Below, piece by piece: positions 31,184-43,127 of a stretch of 64,000 bases of DNA; within the stretch, counting starts at the first letter, position 1; every line of letters begins with the position of its first letter. Under the pieces are notes generated by a model, which was not told where the DNA came from, searched no databases, and saw nothing but the letters and a program-made list of their open reading frames with translations. This DNA is from Apiospora phragmitis. Its lineage: Eukaryota > Ascomycota > Sordariomycetes > Amphisphaeriales > Apiosporaceae. A program made the position numbers and the translations under genes. The stretch is taken from contig JAQQWL010000002.1 in the NCBI GenBank assembly GCA_038363925.1, forward strand, positions 2,604,001 through 2,668,000, read 5' to 3'.

Positions 31184-34100
31184 GGTGGGGACACACAGGC
31201 CAGAAGGTAGACGAGACGAGGGTGCGTCTGGTTGGAAGTTGGAATGGAACAGTGCAGCCGGCAGGTTCCCCAACCCTTGCAAGTATTATTTGTTATTTGC
31301 GTTCTATTAGTTGTAGACCCAGGTTGTCAGTGTCAGTCCTCCGTCGGGTAGGTGTAACCTGCAGGAGGGAAGGTGGAAGGTGTCTGTCTGGGTTACAAGG
31401 CCTTCGTTTGTGTCTCAACCCGCAGCTGGGAACGTTGCGGATCGATCTTTTCTATTAGTCAAGGTGCTAGGCTTTTAGGTAATGTATTGCTGGCGAGATG
31501 CGGGGAAATAATCAAACGGGACGGGGCCGTGGATTGATTAATTAGTTCCTAGACAGACACAGCAGAAACGAAAGATCGTGTCTAGTATGTAGTAGTAGAA
31601 TATGGATGGTTGATGGCGGGTTGTTGTTTTCTGGGTTTGCTTTGCAGAGTCGCTTTTTTCGAGTTACAGGGAGGTTATTAGAGTATGTCAGGTTATGTTA
31701 TGTGGATATCGGCTCGGTTGGACGCTGTATGTATGTGTCACAGCCAACGGGCTGAGCTGGTTGTACCTGACTTATACGATCATATAGCAGCAGTACCTTA
31801 CCCTACTTTTATTAATGAAAAGGCTACTGAAGGCACCGGACCAGCCAAACAAAGATATATTCTCAAAGTACGCTGCGCCCGCCCCCAGGTTGCAGCAGCA
31901 GGAGAAAGCAAACCCGGGTTTCCATTAACAACGGATTGGGTAATGGAAACTAAGGAGTCATTCACCTTTTGTCTGGTCACCTGAGCAGCAGGTCCGAAAT
32001 AAGGCCAACTGCCAGAGGGGGTGCCGTGGCAAGAAAAGAGCAAGCGGAAGAATAAAAAAAAAAAAGGAGCGAAGGCCAAGCTACGACGACTTTGCATTAT
32101 TTCTATTGGGTCAATCTTAAGTAATAAGAACCCCTACGGCATACAGGGGTGACTATTACGCAACGGCAACAAGAGCCAAAGCAGCCTATAACAACGCTTC
32201 TAGCCTTCGGCGGCACTGCAGCTAACCTTACCTCCGGGTACCACACGCGCGCTGCCTGCGCAACCGAAACCCCAATTGATTCGTTTTGGCCTCTGTCTCA
32301 GTCGGGAAATCCGGGGTAGAAAGCCTAATGCTAATGCGCGGCGGCTCTCTAGATGCTCCCTAAATGTATGCATGTAGTAGTAGGAGATATGTGTCCGTAC
32401 CCTATTGTCCATTACCTAACTTCATGCTCCTTGACCTCATTCACTGTATTACATAAACTAGAGCAATTATAGCGTCATTGGACATCATTATTGTCTGACC
32501 TCCAACCTCTCAGATCTCGACAACCAACGCCGTGACAAAGAGCAAACAATATCCGACTGAAAATAGAGTAACGCAACCAACATTATACAAGAACCGCGCA
32601 TCAGATTGGCCAATCTGCCCATAGCCGACGTGACGAGGCATCATTTCCCGTTGGGCACACCAGACTTGACTTGCCTCCATAGCTGCGATGTCGCATTGTA
32701 CAGCTGCTCGTCCCAGTGCCCAGTGCCCGCCAAGTGGTGCGTGCCTAGGGCCGCGACAAGCTTTCGTCCCTAAACAACACATCAGACCGTGTCAATCATC
32801 AGCTGATGGGATGGCGAGGCATGGATCGTGTAGGAGCTGAGCCAAAGGAGAAGGAGAGTGACAGTGACTGACAGATCTGACTCTTCGACCAACAAGCCAA
32901 CCCCGTCACACCGTCACCCTGTTATTCCCATGGTTCTCATCTACTCTCTCTCTCTGTGACCAGGACCTGCCCAGGACCCAACAACTGACAAACCCCGCCT
33001 TGGCATAGTCCAGAAAGCAGTGAGACATGACAGGCCGTAACCTAGAAAGAAAGGGAACAAAAAAGGGGGACTTGTAGCCGTTGCCAACCGCACCATACGT
33101 ACGAACCACCGCCGGCGGTGGGCAGAGCCAGTCCAGCTCATCCACCTGAAGATTCACGTGGGCAATTTTTTGGCGCTGGCCAAATTGTCTACATATTTTA
33201 CTCGTACCATGTGACCCCCCGGAGCCCCTCCCCCACAACCAGGGGACCTGATAGGTCCAAAAAATACCCAGTTACTGAAAGGGGTAATAAGTGCAAAAGA
33301 AATACATGTCACTACAGACGTAGTGAGGATCGTTTGTAGCCGCTGCCGCCCCCCTTACCTGCAAACCGATCTGTGTGTTTACTGATACAGACGGGGGCGC
33401 CGCGCCAGCATTTCTTGGAAGTCGCACCATCCCCTGCGGCGGCTTTCGATCCGTTGTCAATTGACATGGGTGTGCGCAACCAGTCCATGCGATTCATCTG
33501 GACCCCGTTCGTCTGCGTAAACGAAAAGCGAAAAGTTCCTACTACTGCTGCTCTCCAGTCCAGCCGGGTTTGGTGTAGGCAGGCGCCGCAGTCATCAGGC
33601 GTGCATGACAGGATGCGAACTTTAGCCAATCGTCGGATCCTGTACTGTCCGACCGATACAAAGCAACAGCTAAGCTGGGCACACTATCCATGCATCGAGC
33701 TACCGGTTACACAGGAGGCATCGAAAGTATGTAATAGAAATTGGGCCATTTCCTCGGGAAGAACTACTCCCAGTTCTGCACCCTTGGGTCGTTTAATCGC
33801 GCCATTCCAGACAGCAGCGGACACAATCAGACCCGACATCGAACATCTGCATCAGGTTCCGATGCCTCAAAGCGTCCTTTTCGTCAGCTTACCGTATCCA
33901 CGTAGAAGAACGTTTCTAGCTGACTTGTATATGTCCATTCGAACAATGTGTGTGTATACATGCAGCCCCCTTGAAGAGGCTTCTATCCGACAAGCATATG
34001 GCAGCAGCATGCTGGAACACCCAGTCCAGTGCCGCACGCCGTCCCCCAATTTATAATTCCATTTCATATCCTCATTACGCCTCGTCCGAGTGCTGTTACT

Positions 34101-34368
34101 GTTATAAAAAGGTCCCCGGGATATCAACATTATGATTTATCCAGACGACGCAGGTCTTCGATCCGCCCGACGCCAAAATCGACCCCAAATAGGCATCCAG
34201 TGCCACGAATGGCCAGAATAAGTACTTTAACAATGCGAAACGCTTGCGCCATGGATCAGGTATTCCCTTCAGAATACTGTCGTCGCCAACGCTTGAACTC
34301 CTTCAAATGTGACTGTGATCGCTCGATGTTATACGGAAAAGCAACTAGATGCGCTGTGACCCAAGCGC
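31184..34368. other. Intergenic, 3.2 kb, no supported gene
   Basis: F-box promoter region and 3' flank of the ING gene. A 227-codon plus-strand frame at 33373-34056 has no recognisable domain and a composition unlike the real genes here; treated as chance. Confidence 0.4.
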
Positions 34369-36593
34369 TCACCTGCCATTCACCTTCTTTCCATTCTTCA
34401 TGCGATTCTTACAGTTGTCGCAATACCATTTAGCTGCAGGCAAATGTTAGCGCCCGGCATACTCGACTCACGGGGAGCGACTGTGGACTTACTACTAGAA
34501 CTTGGTGCCGACTTCAAACCAACACATCCAAGATGGAACCACTCCTTTTCGCAGTCATCGGCATCGCACGCCACCATCTCCCCGTAGGAAACGCCGTTGC
34601 AGTAACAGTAGCGTGGCTCGTTGGCATCAATCTCGCCATCCTCATCGCCATGTGCGCTGCTGTGGGCATCTTCGTCCACGGCCTGAGCCGCCAGTGCAGC
34701 TTGAACAGAGGCTCCTTTCTTGTGACTCCGCTTGGGCTTGTCAGTATGCGCATTCCGCACCGACCGTGATCTGGTCTGGTCAGGGAAGTTCCCTAGGGCA
34801 GGCGTCGATGGTTTGCTGGCTCGACCACTTTTGGTCGTAACAACTGTGGTAACGGTCTGCTGGGGGGTTGGTGTACTGTCTGCCTTGGGTTCAGCATCGT
34901 CCTTGGCCACAGAGCTCTTCCTGCTCCCGCCCAGAGCAATGTTTGTAGTGAGGCTCGGCTGTGGTGTATCCTCTTTGGGGTTTTCGGTTTTGACAGGCAC
35001 AGGGGTCTCTTTCGGGGGCTTGACCTCTGCTAGGGGCCGCGACCCGTTCTGCGCGGGGGTTGCATCGGGAGCAGGTGGTGCAGTGTTATTAGGCCTGTTC
35101 GAAGCTGATGAAGACGGCCGGAGTTTCACATTGTCAACATTCGATACAGTCGAATTCTGTCGCGCCCTTGAAGCGATCGGGCGAGGCGCAGCAGCAGGCG
35201 GCGCGGGCGAGCTTCGGGCGACGCTCTTTGGGTCGGTGAAGTTGAGCATAATTGGGGAAGTGGCTGCGAGGGAAGGCGAGAGGGTGGAGGGTAGGCCGTT
35301 TTTGCTACACCGAGTCAGACATACAATACTACGTTTTCGGGAAATCGCCAACACGTACCTTTTCTTTGATTGGCCATTGACAGTAGGCAGAGCTTTACGT
35401 TTTTTAGAGGCTGGAGCCGATCCCGCTTCTGGAGTTGGTGTTGCCCTGGGGCTAGATGTCTTCGCCTTCGGGGCATTGTTGCCGAAGACGCCGCTCAATG
35501 CCCGCTCCATAGGCTGCCCTCCATTCGCTGTCTTGTCTTTATTGTTGTCGACCTTGCGTTTCTTCGGCGCGGGGTTGCCGTTCACGGGAGGACCATTGGT
35601 GATTCCTAAGCCAACGGGGGTGTTCGTGTCTGCTGCCGCCTTACGTGACTTGCTGCTATATGCGGCCCTTTTGCTCGGCTCGTGTTTCTGTTTCGTAGCA
35701 TCGTGATCGGCATCCGCATCGGATGCGTGCTGCTGCGTTTTCTGACCCTTTCTCGCAGCAACAGCTTGTTTTCTGGCGTCGCTTCTAGCAGCCGCCTCTT
35801 CAGCGAGAGCCTGGGCGGCAGCAGTGATGGCCTGGGCACCGTCACGGCGCGATCGCTCGGCGGCGTTTGCTTTGTTGACCCTGTTCTCGGGATAGGCCCA
35901 GTGCGTAGCGCTGCCATATTTGGCTTCCTCGCTGAATTCATTCTCGAGGTGTGGCCAGACGTCGTCGGCGCGACTTAATTGCTTGGACAGCGCTTCGTTG
36001 GCGGTCGATATGACGTGGTTTTTCTCCTCTAGCGATACTAGCATTTCTTGGATCTTCAGAGCAGTATGACGAAACAGCTGACGTCGGGGGAGATTGGCTG
36101 GTTCGTACAGCGAAGCGTTGTAGCTCTCGTCGACCGAGGGTGCTGGCGGCAAACTCCCGTTTGTGCCGAAACCGGTCGAGCTATTCTGAGCGCTCATGGG
36201 CGCGGAGCCGGGCGCGACGCTGCTCGCATTGTCGGTGGTCGGTCGAGGCTCGGGAGGGTTTGATTTGAGGGCAACGTCGACGAGCTGGAAGAGGGTGTCC
36301 TCTGGAGCAAAGATCTTGGCGTCGACCTCCTTCAATAGGGTAAAATGGCGAACAAGATCTTTAGGAAGAGATGTAATGGCATCGGTGAAGTGTGTAATGG
36401 CAGGGAAAATGTCGATGGGTTGGTCGTGGCCATGCGCCTCACGGCCAGCTAAGGAGGACGCAGCACCGAGCGCAGATGCTGATGATCTCTGGGGATTGGT
36501 GCGGGCCTGACGAGCTGGCTGAGCTCGACGACTCGAAGAAGGGGTGCTAGAGCTAGGCCCTGCCTCGGATTGGGGAGGCTTTGCGGCTCTCAT
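34369..36593 (-). CDS. ING-family PHD-finger chromatin protein
   Basis: ING proteins read H3K4me3 with a C-terminal PHD finger and belong to histone acetyltransferase (NuA4, Yng2) or deacetylase (Rpd3L, Pho23) complexes. Three exons: 35359-36593, 34493-35304 and 34369-34433; 703 residues. The start is the ATG at 36593 ([15 protein letters not shown]); upstream ATGs would add an unlikely Arg-rich leader. The N-terminal ING domain is seen at '[20 protein letters not shown]' and '[20 protein letters not shown]'. A long, disordered, Lys/Ala/Pro-rich middle follows. The PHD finger is '[20 protein letters not shown]', '[19 protein letters not shown]' and, from the last exon, '[16 protein letters not shown]', giving all Cys4-His-Cys3 ligands. 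The first intron (35305-35358) is 54 nt and open in frame. Pho23 versus Yng2 assignment is open. Confidence 0.88.
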
Positions 36594-37757
36594 GTTGGCC
36601 TGAATTGGGAGAAGGTGGTGGGAAGTTGGAGTGTTTTTTATGAGTCGTGAACGAGGAAAGTCGTGTCTCGATCGTGCTGGGGAGGGACGCCGCAAGAGAT
36701 GAAAAGTTGGATCTCTCCAGCGCCGCGAAAAAAAAACAAGCCGGGGACCTCGAAGTCTGGAATACACGAAGAGAGACTATGTCATATTGCAATAGAAAGT
36801 ATGAGAACCTATGCGCAGAAACACATGATCGAGCGATGCTACTGGGAACGTAGAGAGGGGATGCGCAAAGAGCGATCCAAGTGACCAGCTGCGAAAGACC
36901 TTGGGTTCGACTGCAACTGCTCTGGAGAATGGTGGTGGATGGGATGGACATGGACTGGGACATTGATTTGATGCACAGCGCTGTTCCGGGCACACAGCAC
37001 AACACGCTGCACCACTAAAAGCACGGCGACTTATGGGCTGTTGCCAGTCCCGGACTAGCTACCTCACCTTTCTCGCGCGCAGTGCCAATGCGAACCGCGA
37101 ATGGGGGGGGGTTCAAGTTTATCCGAGCTGATAAGATAAGATCACTCGGTATGATCTCATCCTGTTTTTTTAAGCACGCTGCACATCTTCGCTAGAAAGG
37201 GGTCGGTCATGATGATTGACCACTCAAGGCTTAAGCCTCCAGGTCAGCTGGGCGAGTCGATCCACGGCATAAGGCTAACTATACCACGCCGTACTTATTA
37301 AACTATAAATAAACAAATGCTATACTCGACCTTATAGTATGTAATAAGTGTGCAAATATAGTTCGTCCCTTTGGATATTGTAAGGCATATCTACATGTGC
37401 ATAGTAGCGAGTGGATTTGTGCTTTCGCATCACGACTTGTTCAAGGACATAATAATGCACGGGACACATCTATGGTATTCACTCGTTTTTATGTGCTCGA
37501 AGTATATACTTTTTAGGTCCCCTATGATCCACATAGGCCTGGCGTATTGGCAGCTTGTAGGTTGCAGCTGCTACAACATTAATAAGACTTCCTGAACAGA
37601 TGCAACTCCTGGGGGTGCTCATTCTATAAGCGCTAAGGCGCACCGCACCATCAAATGCAGCAAGAAACCCGTCCAACTGCCGACGGGAACAAGCAAAAGT
37701 CTGCGCTGATGCTCTCGACTCGAACAAAATCTCGCTACTGATAACCATGCTTCCTCT
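36594..37757. other. Intergenic, ING promoter and RER2 3' flank
   Basis: No gene seen. Two adjacent GATA motifs (CTGATAAGATAAGATC) at about 37128-37143 lie roughly 540 bp upstream of the ING start. Confidence 0.45.
37128..37143. promoter_or_regulatory. Paired GATA-factor sites
   Basis: Overlapping HGATAR motifs (TGATAA and AGATAA) six bases apart, the form favoured by fungal GATA factors. Location upstream of the ING gene is suggestive only. Confidence 0.3.
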
Positions 37758-38940
37758 TTACTCCGTCTTAAGCCGCTTGCCTGAACTGCCTTCCCGTTCC
37801 TTCTTCTGCCGCCACTGCCACTCAAGGAGCACTGGGATGAATTGCCACAGGTCCATCTCGGGCCAGAAACACTTCAGAAAGAAGATGTGTGTATCTTCGT
37901 GACACTGCCACAGCATGAAGTCACTCAGTCGCATCACGTTACTAGTCCGGATGAAGATGTCGAGTGGAGGGCAGTCGGCCGTATACATGTGGCTGTTGAT
38001 AGAATCCACGGTGATCGACTCCGCATCCTTGAACGGTATCGCCTTCTCCTTCCCCTTTGCTTCCGTCCGGGGCGAACCCGGGTTAAGCGTCGTTGTGGAC
38101 GACACTGAATCGTCCACATCTGATTTCGCAGCCGGGTCCGGTGAGACCTCTCGGAGCGATGTGGATGAATCCTTCCTCTTCGGTTGCTTAGATCTGATCG
38201 TCTCGGTAATCCTTGCTTGCGAGAAAGGCGTGGCTGGAGGCTCGGACGGCATCGAGAACTCGTCCACCGTGGCTTTGATGGCTGCTGTCATTTCTGCTCT
38301 CGAGGCATATGGGAAGCAAATGTTGAGTACCGCGCTAAAAGAAACGCCGTTAGCCCAGTTCCATGATGTTCCAACGGTGGCAGACCACGTACTCGGTATT
38401 GTGTTTAGTCATCTCAATGGCCCTGTCGACAAAGGGCAAAACGTCATCAGGGATCAGGTCACGCTCTCCTAGCACACGAATCCCGGCGCCGTATCGATCG
38501 AGGAGCTCTCCGTGCTGGCACAGCTGTTCGAGCTTGAGCTTGGCCATCTTCATCAGCCCGCTAACTTCAGATTTCGGTCGGTTGAAGTTCTCGATACTGA
38601 ATGCGTAAACGGTGACGACTTTGACTCCGCATTTGTAGCATACTTCCAGTACCTGCGGGAGGGAGAGAGTAGGCTGTCAGTACCAAAACCTCGAACTCTG
38701 GGCTGCCGGCGCATCTACCTTGGCAAGGGCCTCGAAGCCCATATTGTGACCTTCTATCGTCTCGATATGGTTATTCTTAGCGAAGCGGCGATTGCCATCC
38801 ATCTCGAAGGCGACATGTTGCGGGATAGGGCCCTGGCGCAAGGTGCCAATCAGCATTTCGCGGGCCTGCCTAAGAGCCCATGACACGGGTGGCAGTGTAG
38901 CGATCCATCTCGGGACGTTCGCATCCGCTTTAATAGACAT
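37758..38940 (-). CDS. RER2: Cis-prenyltransferase, dehydrodolichyl diphosphate synthase
   Basis: Catalytic subunit that elongates farnesyl diphosphate with isopentenyl diphosphate to the dolichol precursor on the ER membrane. Three exons: 38719-38940, 38393-38652 and 37758-38334; 352 residues; the start is the ATG at 38940. Conserved motifs: 'AFEMDGNRRFAKNNHIETIE' with the catalytic Asp, 'GHNMGFEALAKV', 'VTVYAFSIENFNRPKSEVSG', and the C-terminal 'DIFIRTSNVMRLSDFMLWQC' that binds the diphosphate. The C-terminal RxG motif typical of single-subunit enzymes is not evident in 'IPVLLEWQWRQKKEREG'. A hydrophilic insert of about 75 residues rich in Ser/Pro/Lys (residues about 190-265) interrupts the fold between 'NICFPYASRAEMTAAIKATV' and 'ITVDSINSHMYTADCP'. 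Such inserts are known in fungal forms. Intact. Confidence 0.9.
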
Positions 38941-39311
38941 GGTACCGGGTGTGAAGCGCAGAGCAGGAAAGAATAAGCTGTCGTGCGGAAGTTGAATGAA
39001 CTGGGTACCTCGTTGTGCTGCAGTTGGCCGTCGCGATACTCGGAATACTGGCTCTCTGTGACAAAAGAAAGAACGGGTACGAATGCCAGAAGTGGGCTGA
39101 GGCGATGACTCTATTCGTAACACATAATAATGTAGTTGTTTGTTCCCTTTTTCCCTTCTTTCCGACGAGGCGCAAAATGAAAGCTCTGTTGAAGGCGTAC
39201 TAATTACACAAACACGAAGTAATACCAGTAAAAAACGAATGGATGGCGCCTAGTATTTGTGGTCTCTAGAGGCTTGGAGGTACTGTGGTGTGGACAAAAA
39301 CGTTGCCTGCT

Positions 39312-39351
39312 GGACGTGGACGTAGACGTGGACGTGGACGTAGACGTGGAC
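39312..39351. repeat. GACGTR hexamer-type repeat
   Basis: Alternating GACGTG and GACGTA units, about seven copies. It would read as Asp-Val if translated; non-coding by context. Confidence 0.9.
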
Positions 39352-40131
39352 GGCACGGAGCTTGGGCCATTCGCCATTGGTTCATTCAATTTCGCTCGTC
39401 GTTACTACCCTTACCCTTGTCGGTCGGTCGCTCTTGAATTACCAGACCTCGGGTTAGAGGGCCGAGGTCGTCGAGGTCGTGTCATTGAACGGAATCGTGG
39501 TAATAACTGAAATCAATCAGGAATGTCAACATAGCAGCCTGCCTAGTTAGAGGGTGATCCCATTCGGGACGAGACTGATTACTCACTTATCACATCGCAA
39601 CTGCGGATACGGCTGAATTCTATGTTTCTGAAGCTCAGATATCAAGCCCGGTAACTTCCGTGCAGCTGGGCGTCCCCGAGGAGTAATGGATAGATTATGT
39701 ACCCATAGCATAGGGCTGTCCATGATTAGGAAACATTGTCCATTCAACAAAAGATAGGATACATTCTGTTTTGGGTGTTTTGATAGCTTTTCAGGTTACT
39801 TGCTTGCCTTCCAACCTGTGCAATCTGCCCTCAGGCCAACATGGTGCGATTGCTGCTCTTATTAATGGTTCGTACGCACTTTGGTGGTGGCTAACAATGT
39901 GCCCAAGTGACATGTGCTTCTGGCAAGAGCGGGGCCTCTCTTTGATGGTCCGTCGCAACGCCTCATTCGCTTAGATTCCACCAACCTTGCGCTTGAGGAC
40001 AGACTGCCAATTCAATTCAGCTCCGTTCGATGACCTAGCCTTGCATTCCCATACCTCGACGGCAGTAAGGCTGAAATAACCTCCCACTTCTGATGCCACG
40101 TCCATCATTCAAGGAGCACATTGCGTTATAT

Positions 40132-40141
40132 AAGCACGCAG
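40132..40141 (+). promoter_or_regulatory. TATA-like element of the Dsc2-like gene
   Basis: TTATATAAGC located about 90 bp upstream of the ATG at 40227, a typical distance. Inference from position and motif only. Confidence 0.4.
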
Positions 40142-40226
40142 CCATACACCTTTGGCCTTCACCCTATCTAAACCTCGGTCTTCTGATCGCACTCTTGCCA
40201 TGACTGTGAACAGGTGACGTGGTATC

Positions 40227-41112
40227 ATGTCTTTCACGAACGCGCCCATCTCCCGCGCTCTTGTCTATGGGCTCATTGGCACTTCTATCGCTGCCAGCCT
40301 TCTGGACATCAAGCACTACTGCTACATACTGGTCGACACCCACCTCTGGAGGTTCCATCAGACATGGCGGGCGTTGATATTCCAGTTGTGTTACACCAAC
40401 TCCTCCGAAGTGCTCTTCGCCGGCATGACGCTGTACCATACGCGGACAATTGAGCGTTTCTGGGGATCAAGGAAGTACGCTGTAAGTTGACCAACACGGT
40501 TGCAGGTACTCGGATATGCTTTTCGTTGTTGACTAACGCAACTGTTAGTCTTTCATCATCGTAACACTAATGCTGACGAGCATCTTAACCCCTGGTATCC
40601 TCGCCTTCGTCCTACGGCCACTTACACTCGGTCTATTCAACTATCTCCCTGCAGGACCGACACCGGTTATATTTGCGGTGCTCGCCCAATACCATGCTAT
40701 GGTACCACACATGTATAAATACAGACTGGCAACATCATCGTCTGCGCCGGCAAGTGGGCAGCAAGTTCAGGGCATTACATTTTCCAACAAATCTTACATC
40801 TACTTGATGGCCGGCCAGTTGGCACTGTCACAATGGCCCGGATCACTTTTGGGCGCTCTGATCGGTTGGGTTGTGGGATACTCCTGGAGAATGGAAATCT
40901 TGCCACGATCGTTGACCAAATGGCGGCTTCCCGGCTGGATGGTGGGAGTACGTACGCAGCGACGAAGCGAGGAGTTCGAGGGGTTGAGGCGCAGACTAGA
41001 AGGGGAGGATGCTTCGACCGCCACGACCAGTGGTGCGCATATAGGAGGAGAAGCTGGCCGACGTAGAACCATGGGCCAGCAGTTCATGGACACCTTTCGA
41101 GGAGCTTTCTAG
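40227..41112 (+). CDS. Rhomboid-like membrane protein, Dsc2/UBAC2 type
   Basis: Resembles subunit 2 of the Golgi/ER Dsc E3 ubiquitin ligase, which activates SREBP-type factors in fungi. Two exons (40227-40481 and 40549-41112; GTAAGT donor, GACTAAC branch, GTTAG acceptor) give 272 residues. Rhomboid-like features: 'NAPISRALVYGLIGTSIAAS', 'RFHQTWRALIFQLCYTNSSE', 'YHTRTIERFWGSRKYA', then hydrophobic helices 'SFIIVTLMLTSILTPGILAF' and 'LLGALIGWVVGYSWRMEILP'. No Ser-His catalytic dyad is evident, so it is a pseudoprotease. The C-terminus ends in 'RRTMGQQFMDTFRGAF' without a visible UBA domain, which Dsc2 usually carries; the short variant is known for related fungal proteins but I cannot confirm it here. 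Family call likely, exact orthology less so. Confidence 0.75.
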
Positions 41113-41333
41113 AAGTCGCTGACGAGGCTATATATTTTTTTATTCAATAAAGCGCTTGCCTCTGCACTATATTCGTCGAAGCCAACACCTAGATATCGGA
41201 GCTGGGCCTGCGGCGCAAGTATTTGCATGTAGTCCTCGGGATCTGATTCCACGGCCTTCGGTTCAAGTTTCGGTTTGTTAGGATGGCAAATCAGGGCGTA
41301 GTAATAACCATAGCTGACCACAATGGTGGACAA
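41109..41333 (-). other. Candidate coding exon overlapping the Dsc2-like gene tail
   Basis: A minus-strand frame of 74 codons with protein-like composition ('KLEPKAVESDPEDYMQILAP', 'QAQLRYLGVGFDEYSAEASA') ends at 41109, overlapping the plus-strand stop codon by 4 nt. Its first codon is TTG, so it would need a 5' exon upstream (above 41333); none is clear. Could be the last exon of a small gene or a chance frame. Confidence 0.3.
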
Positions 41334-43127
41334 GTCAACAGTAACTAAGTACTATTCAACGCGTGATATGATGAGAATATAGTCGACGCTAATGTGAACG
41401 GCTTACTACATACATAAGAAGTACTTTACTCTTACGGACCTGCCTACGTACAGGAATAGGCGCTGGCGTGTATCAGCTGAGCCTCAACAGCCAGCCTGGC
41501 AAAGCCGCCTCCTCCTAACCATGCCCAACGGCAGATAGGCGAAATTACCGAATATGCACGCAGATACAAATATTTAGTATTTCTCTCTCAACGCAGCACC
41601 GCTGCAACGTGGCGGCGCATGGAGAAGGAGCACGACTAAAGGAACCGCATACAGCCTGTCGCGTTTCCCAAGCACTCTCATACTCGATCAGTGACCGTCC
41701 AAACCTATCATCTATCATACCAGGCCCGCGCCGCCGGCGGGGTCTGTGTGTATGCATCTAGGCATGTACAATGTGTTGTGTTCGGCTAACACCCATGCCG
41801 CACAGATGTGGGCAGGGTCTCACTCCAAGCTGTGTGGCTGTCGATTTCGCAACCTTAGTCTTACTCTGCCTCATACTCTGTTCGACTCCGAGCCTCTCTC
41901 TTTCTCTCTCTCGTACGCACACGCCGTACGCGTAGCATCTAACCTAGTAGTTCTTAGTTGGACGTGGCCATGCTCATCACGAGTGCCGAAGCCAAACACT
42001 GATTATTTATAGAAAATATTTGTGGATGGGCTTAGCAGGACTGCGTCGGTCACATATGCCAGAAACCCAATTCATAGTAAGCAGCCTGCAGTAGTGGGCA
42101 GCCGGCGTAGTAGAAGAGCGCCGAATGAATACCTACGCAAAGGCAAAATGTATTTGGGCGGACTTTCTTGAACGCCAGCCACGTTGCCTTTTGGGACTAA
42201 CAATAACAAGAAAAGAACATTGAAGAAGTCCAAGACCGATTTGATTCGCGAGGTTCCTCTGGGGCTATTGCCTTTCTGGGGGCTAGCTGGGAATCCCGCC
42301 AGTCCGGTCCAGTTGCGTTGTTACTGCAAATGGCAGATTAGCAGGGATATACTTCTGTAGGGGGTGCAGTGTTCCATCTTTGCACGCTTGTCAGCCATTT
42401 CTTATTTTACTTTCAATTTAACATCCCTCCCTAACGAGTAACTTTCTGCGCTGACCCGCCGGGACCTGCATAAGCCGATCTTCCTCCAATGTACGGAGTA
42501 CCTACCTGGAGTGCTGAGGCTGGAGCAGTGTCTGGCGCTGCCACACAGGTACCTTTCAAATGAAGCCCGCATGGGATTTCCCTCCTCTAAGCCGTCGCAC
42601 CCCCATCATCCCATCCATGGCCATCTGTCGTCCAACCCCATACTGGTAATAATCCAGCCGCCGCCGGCAGAAGCGATCCATCATCAATTCCTCCTTTTCC
42701 CTGCACAACCACATTTCCCTCGAGACCGGGACCATTGCTTCTCGCTATATCTGGCTCGCCTCACCCTTTCGTCCTATACATAATACGAGTCTTGTTGGAT
42801 AATTACATTTGGCATTCTTCTCAGCCTTTGTCTTCTCGCGCGTGTTTGATAATCTCCGCGCTCCCTATTTCTGTACCCCGTAAAAAAAAGTACATAGCCG
42901 CCCCGAAAATTTGGCCCTCGAGTTTCGCGCGTCTCCTCATCCATGGTACGGAACCATCGATCGATTCCCGTAACGAACACCAACCCGCAGATCAGGCAGG
43001 ATAGAGGAAAGAGAAAAAGAAAGAGCCATAGGTCGCCACGAAAACTATACCATGTCTTTGCTGTGACGACGAGTGCGATCCATCAAAGCTTGTTATTGTT
43101 GTTGCTAGGAAGTCGTAGTAGTCCGAG
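41334..43127. other. Intergenic, 1.8 kb, no gene seen
   Basis: Pyrimidine-rich sequence in its right half, probably the long promoter and 5' leader of the Uds1-domain gene. No supported frames. Confidence 0.45.

Larger units (their letters stand above)
38941..40226. other. Divergent intergenic region, RER2 / Dsc2-like
   Basis: Holds both promoters. Includes a hexamer repeat at 39312-39351 and a TATA-like TTATATAAGC at about 40132-40141, some 90 bp before the plus-strand ATG. No gene seen. Confidence 0.5.

Noticed and set aside
33373..34056. 227-codon plus-strand frame in the F-box/ING intergenic space
   Set aside because: No domain, no clear coding bias, no splice context; probably chance.
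34732..35706. 324-codon plus-strand frame inside the ING gene
   Set aside because: Antisense of a GC-rich low-complexity coding region; no recognisable protein.
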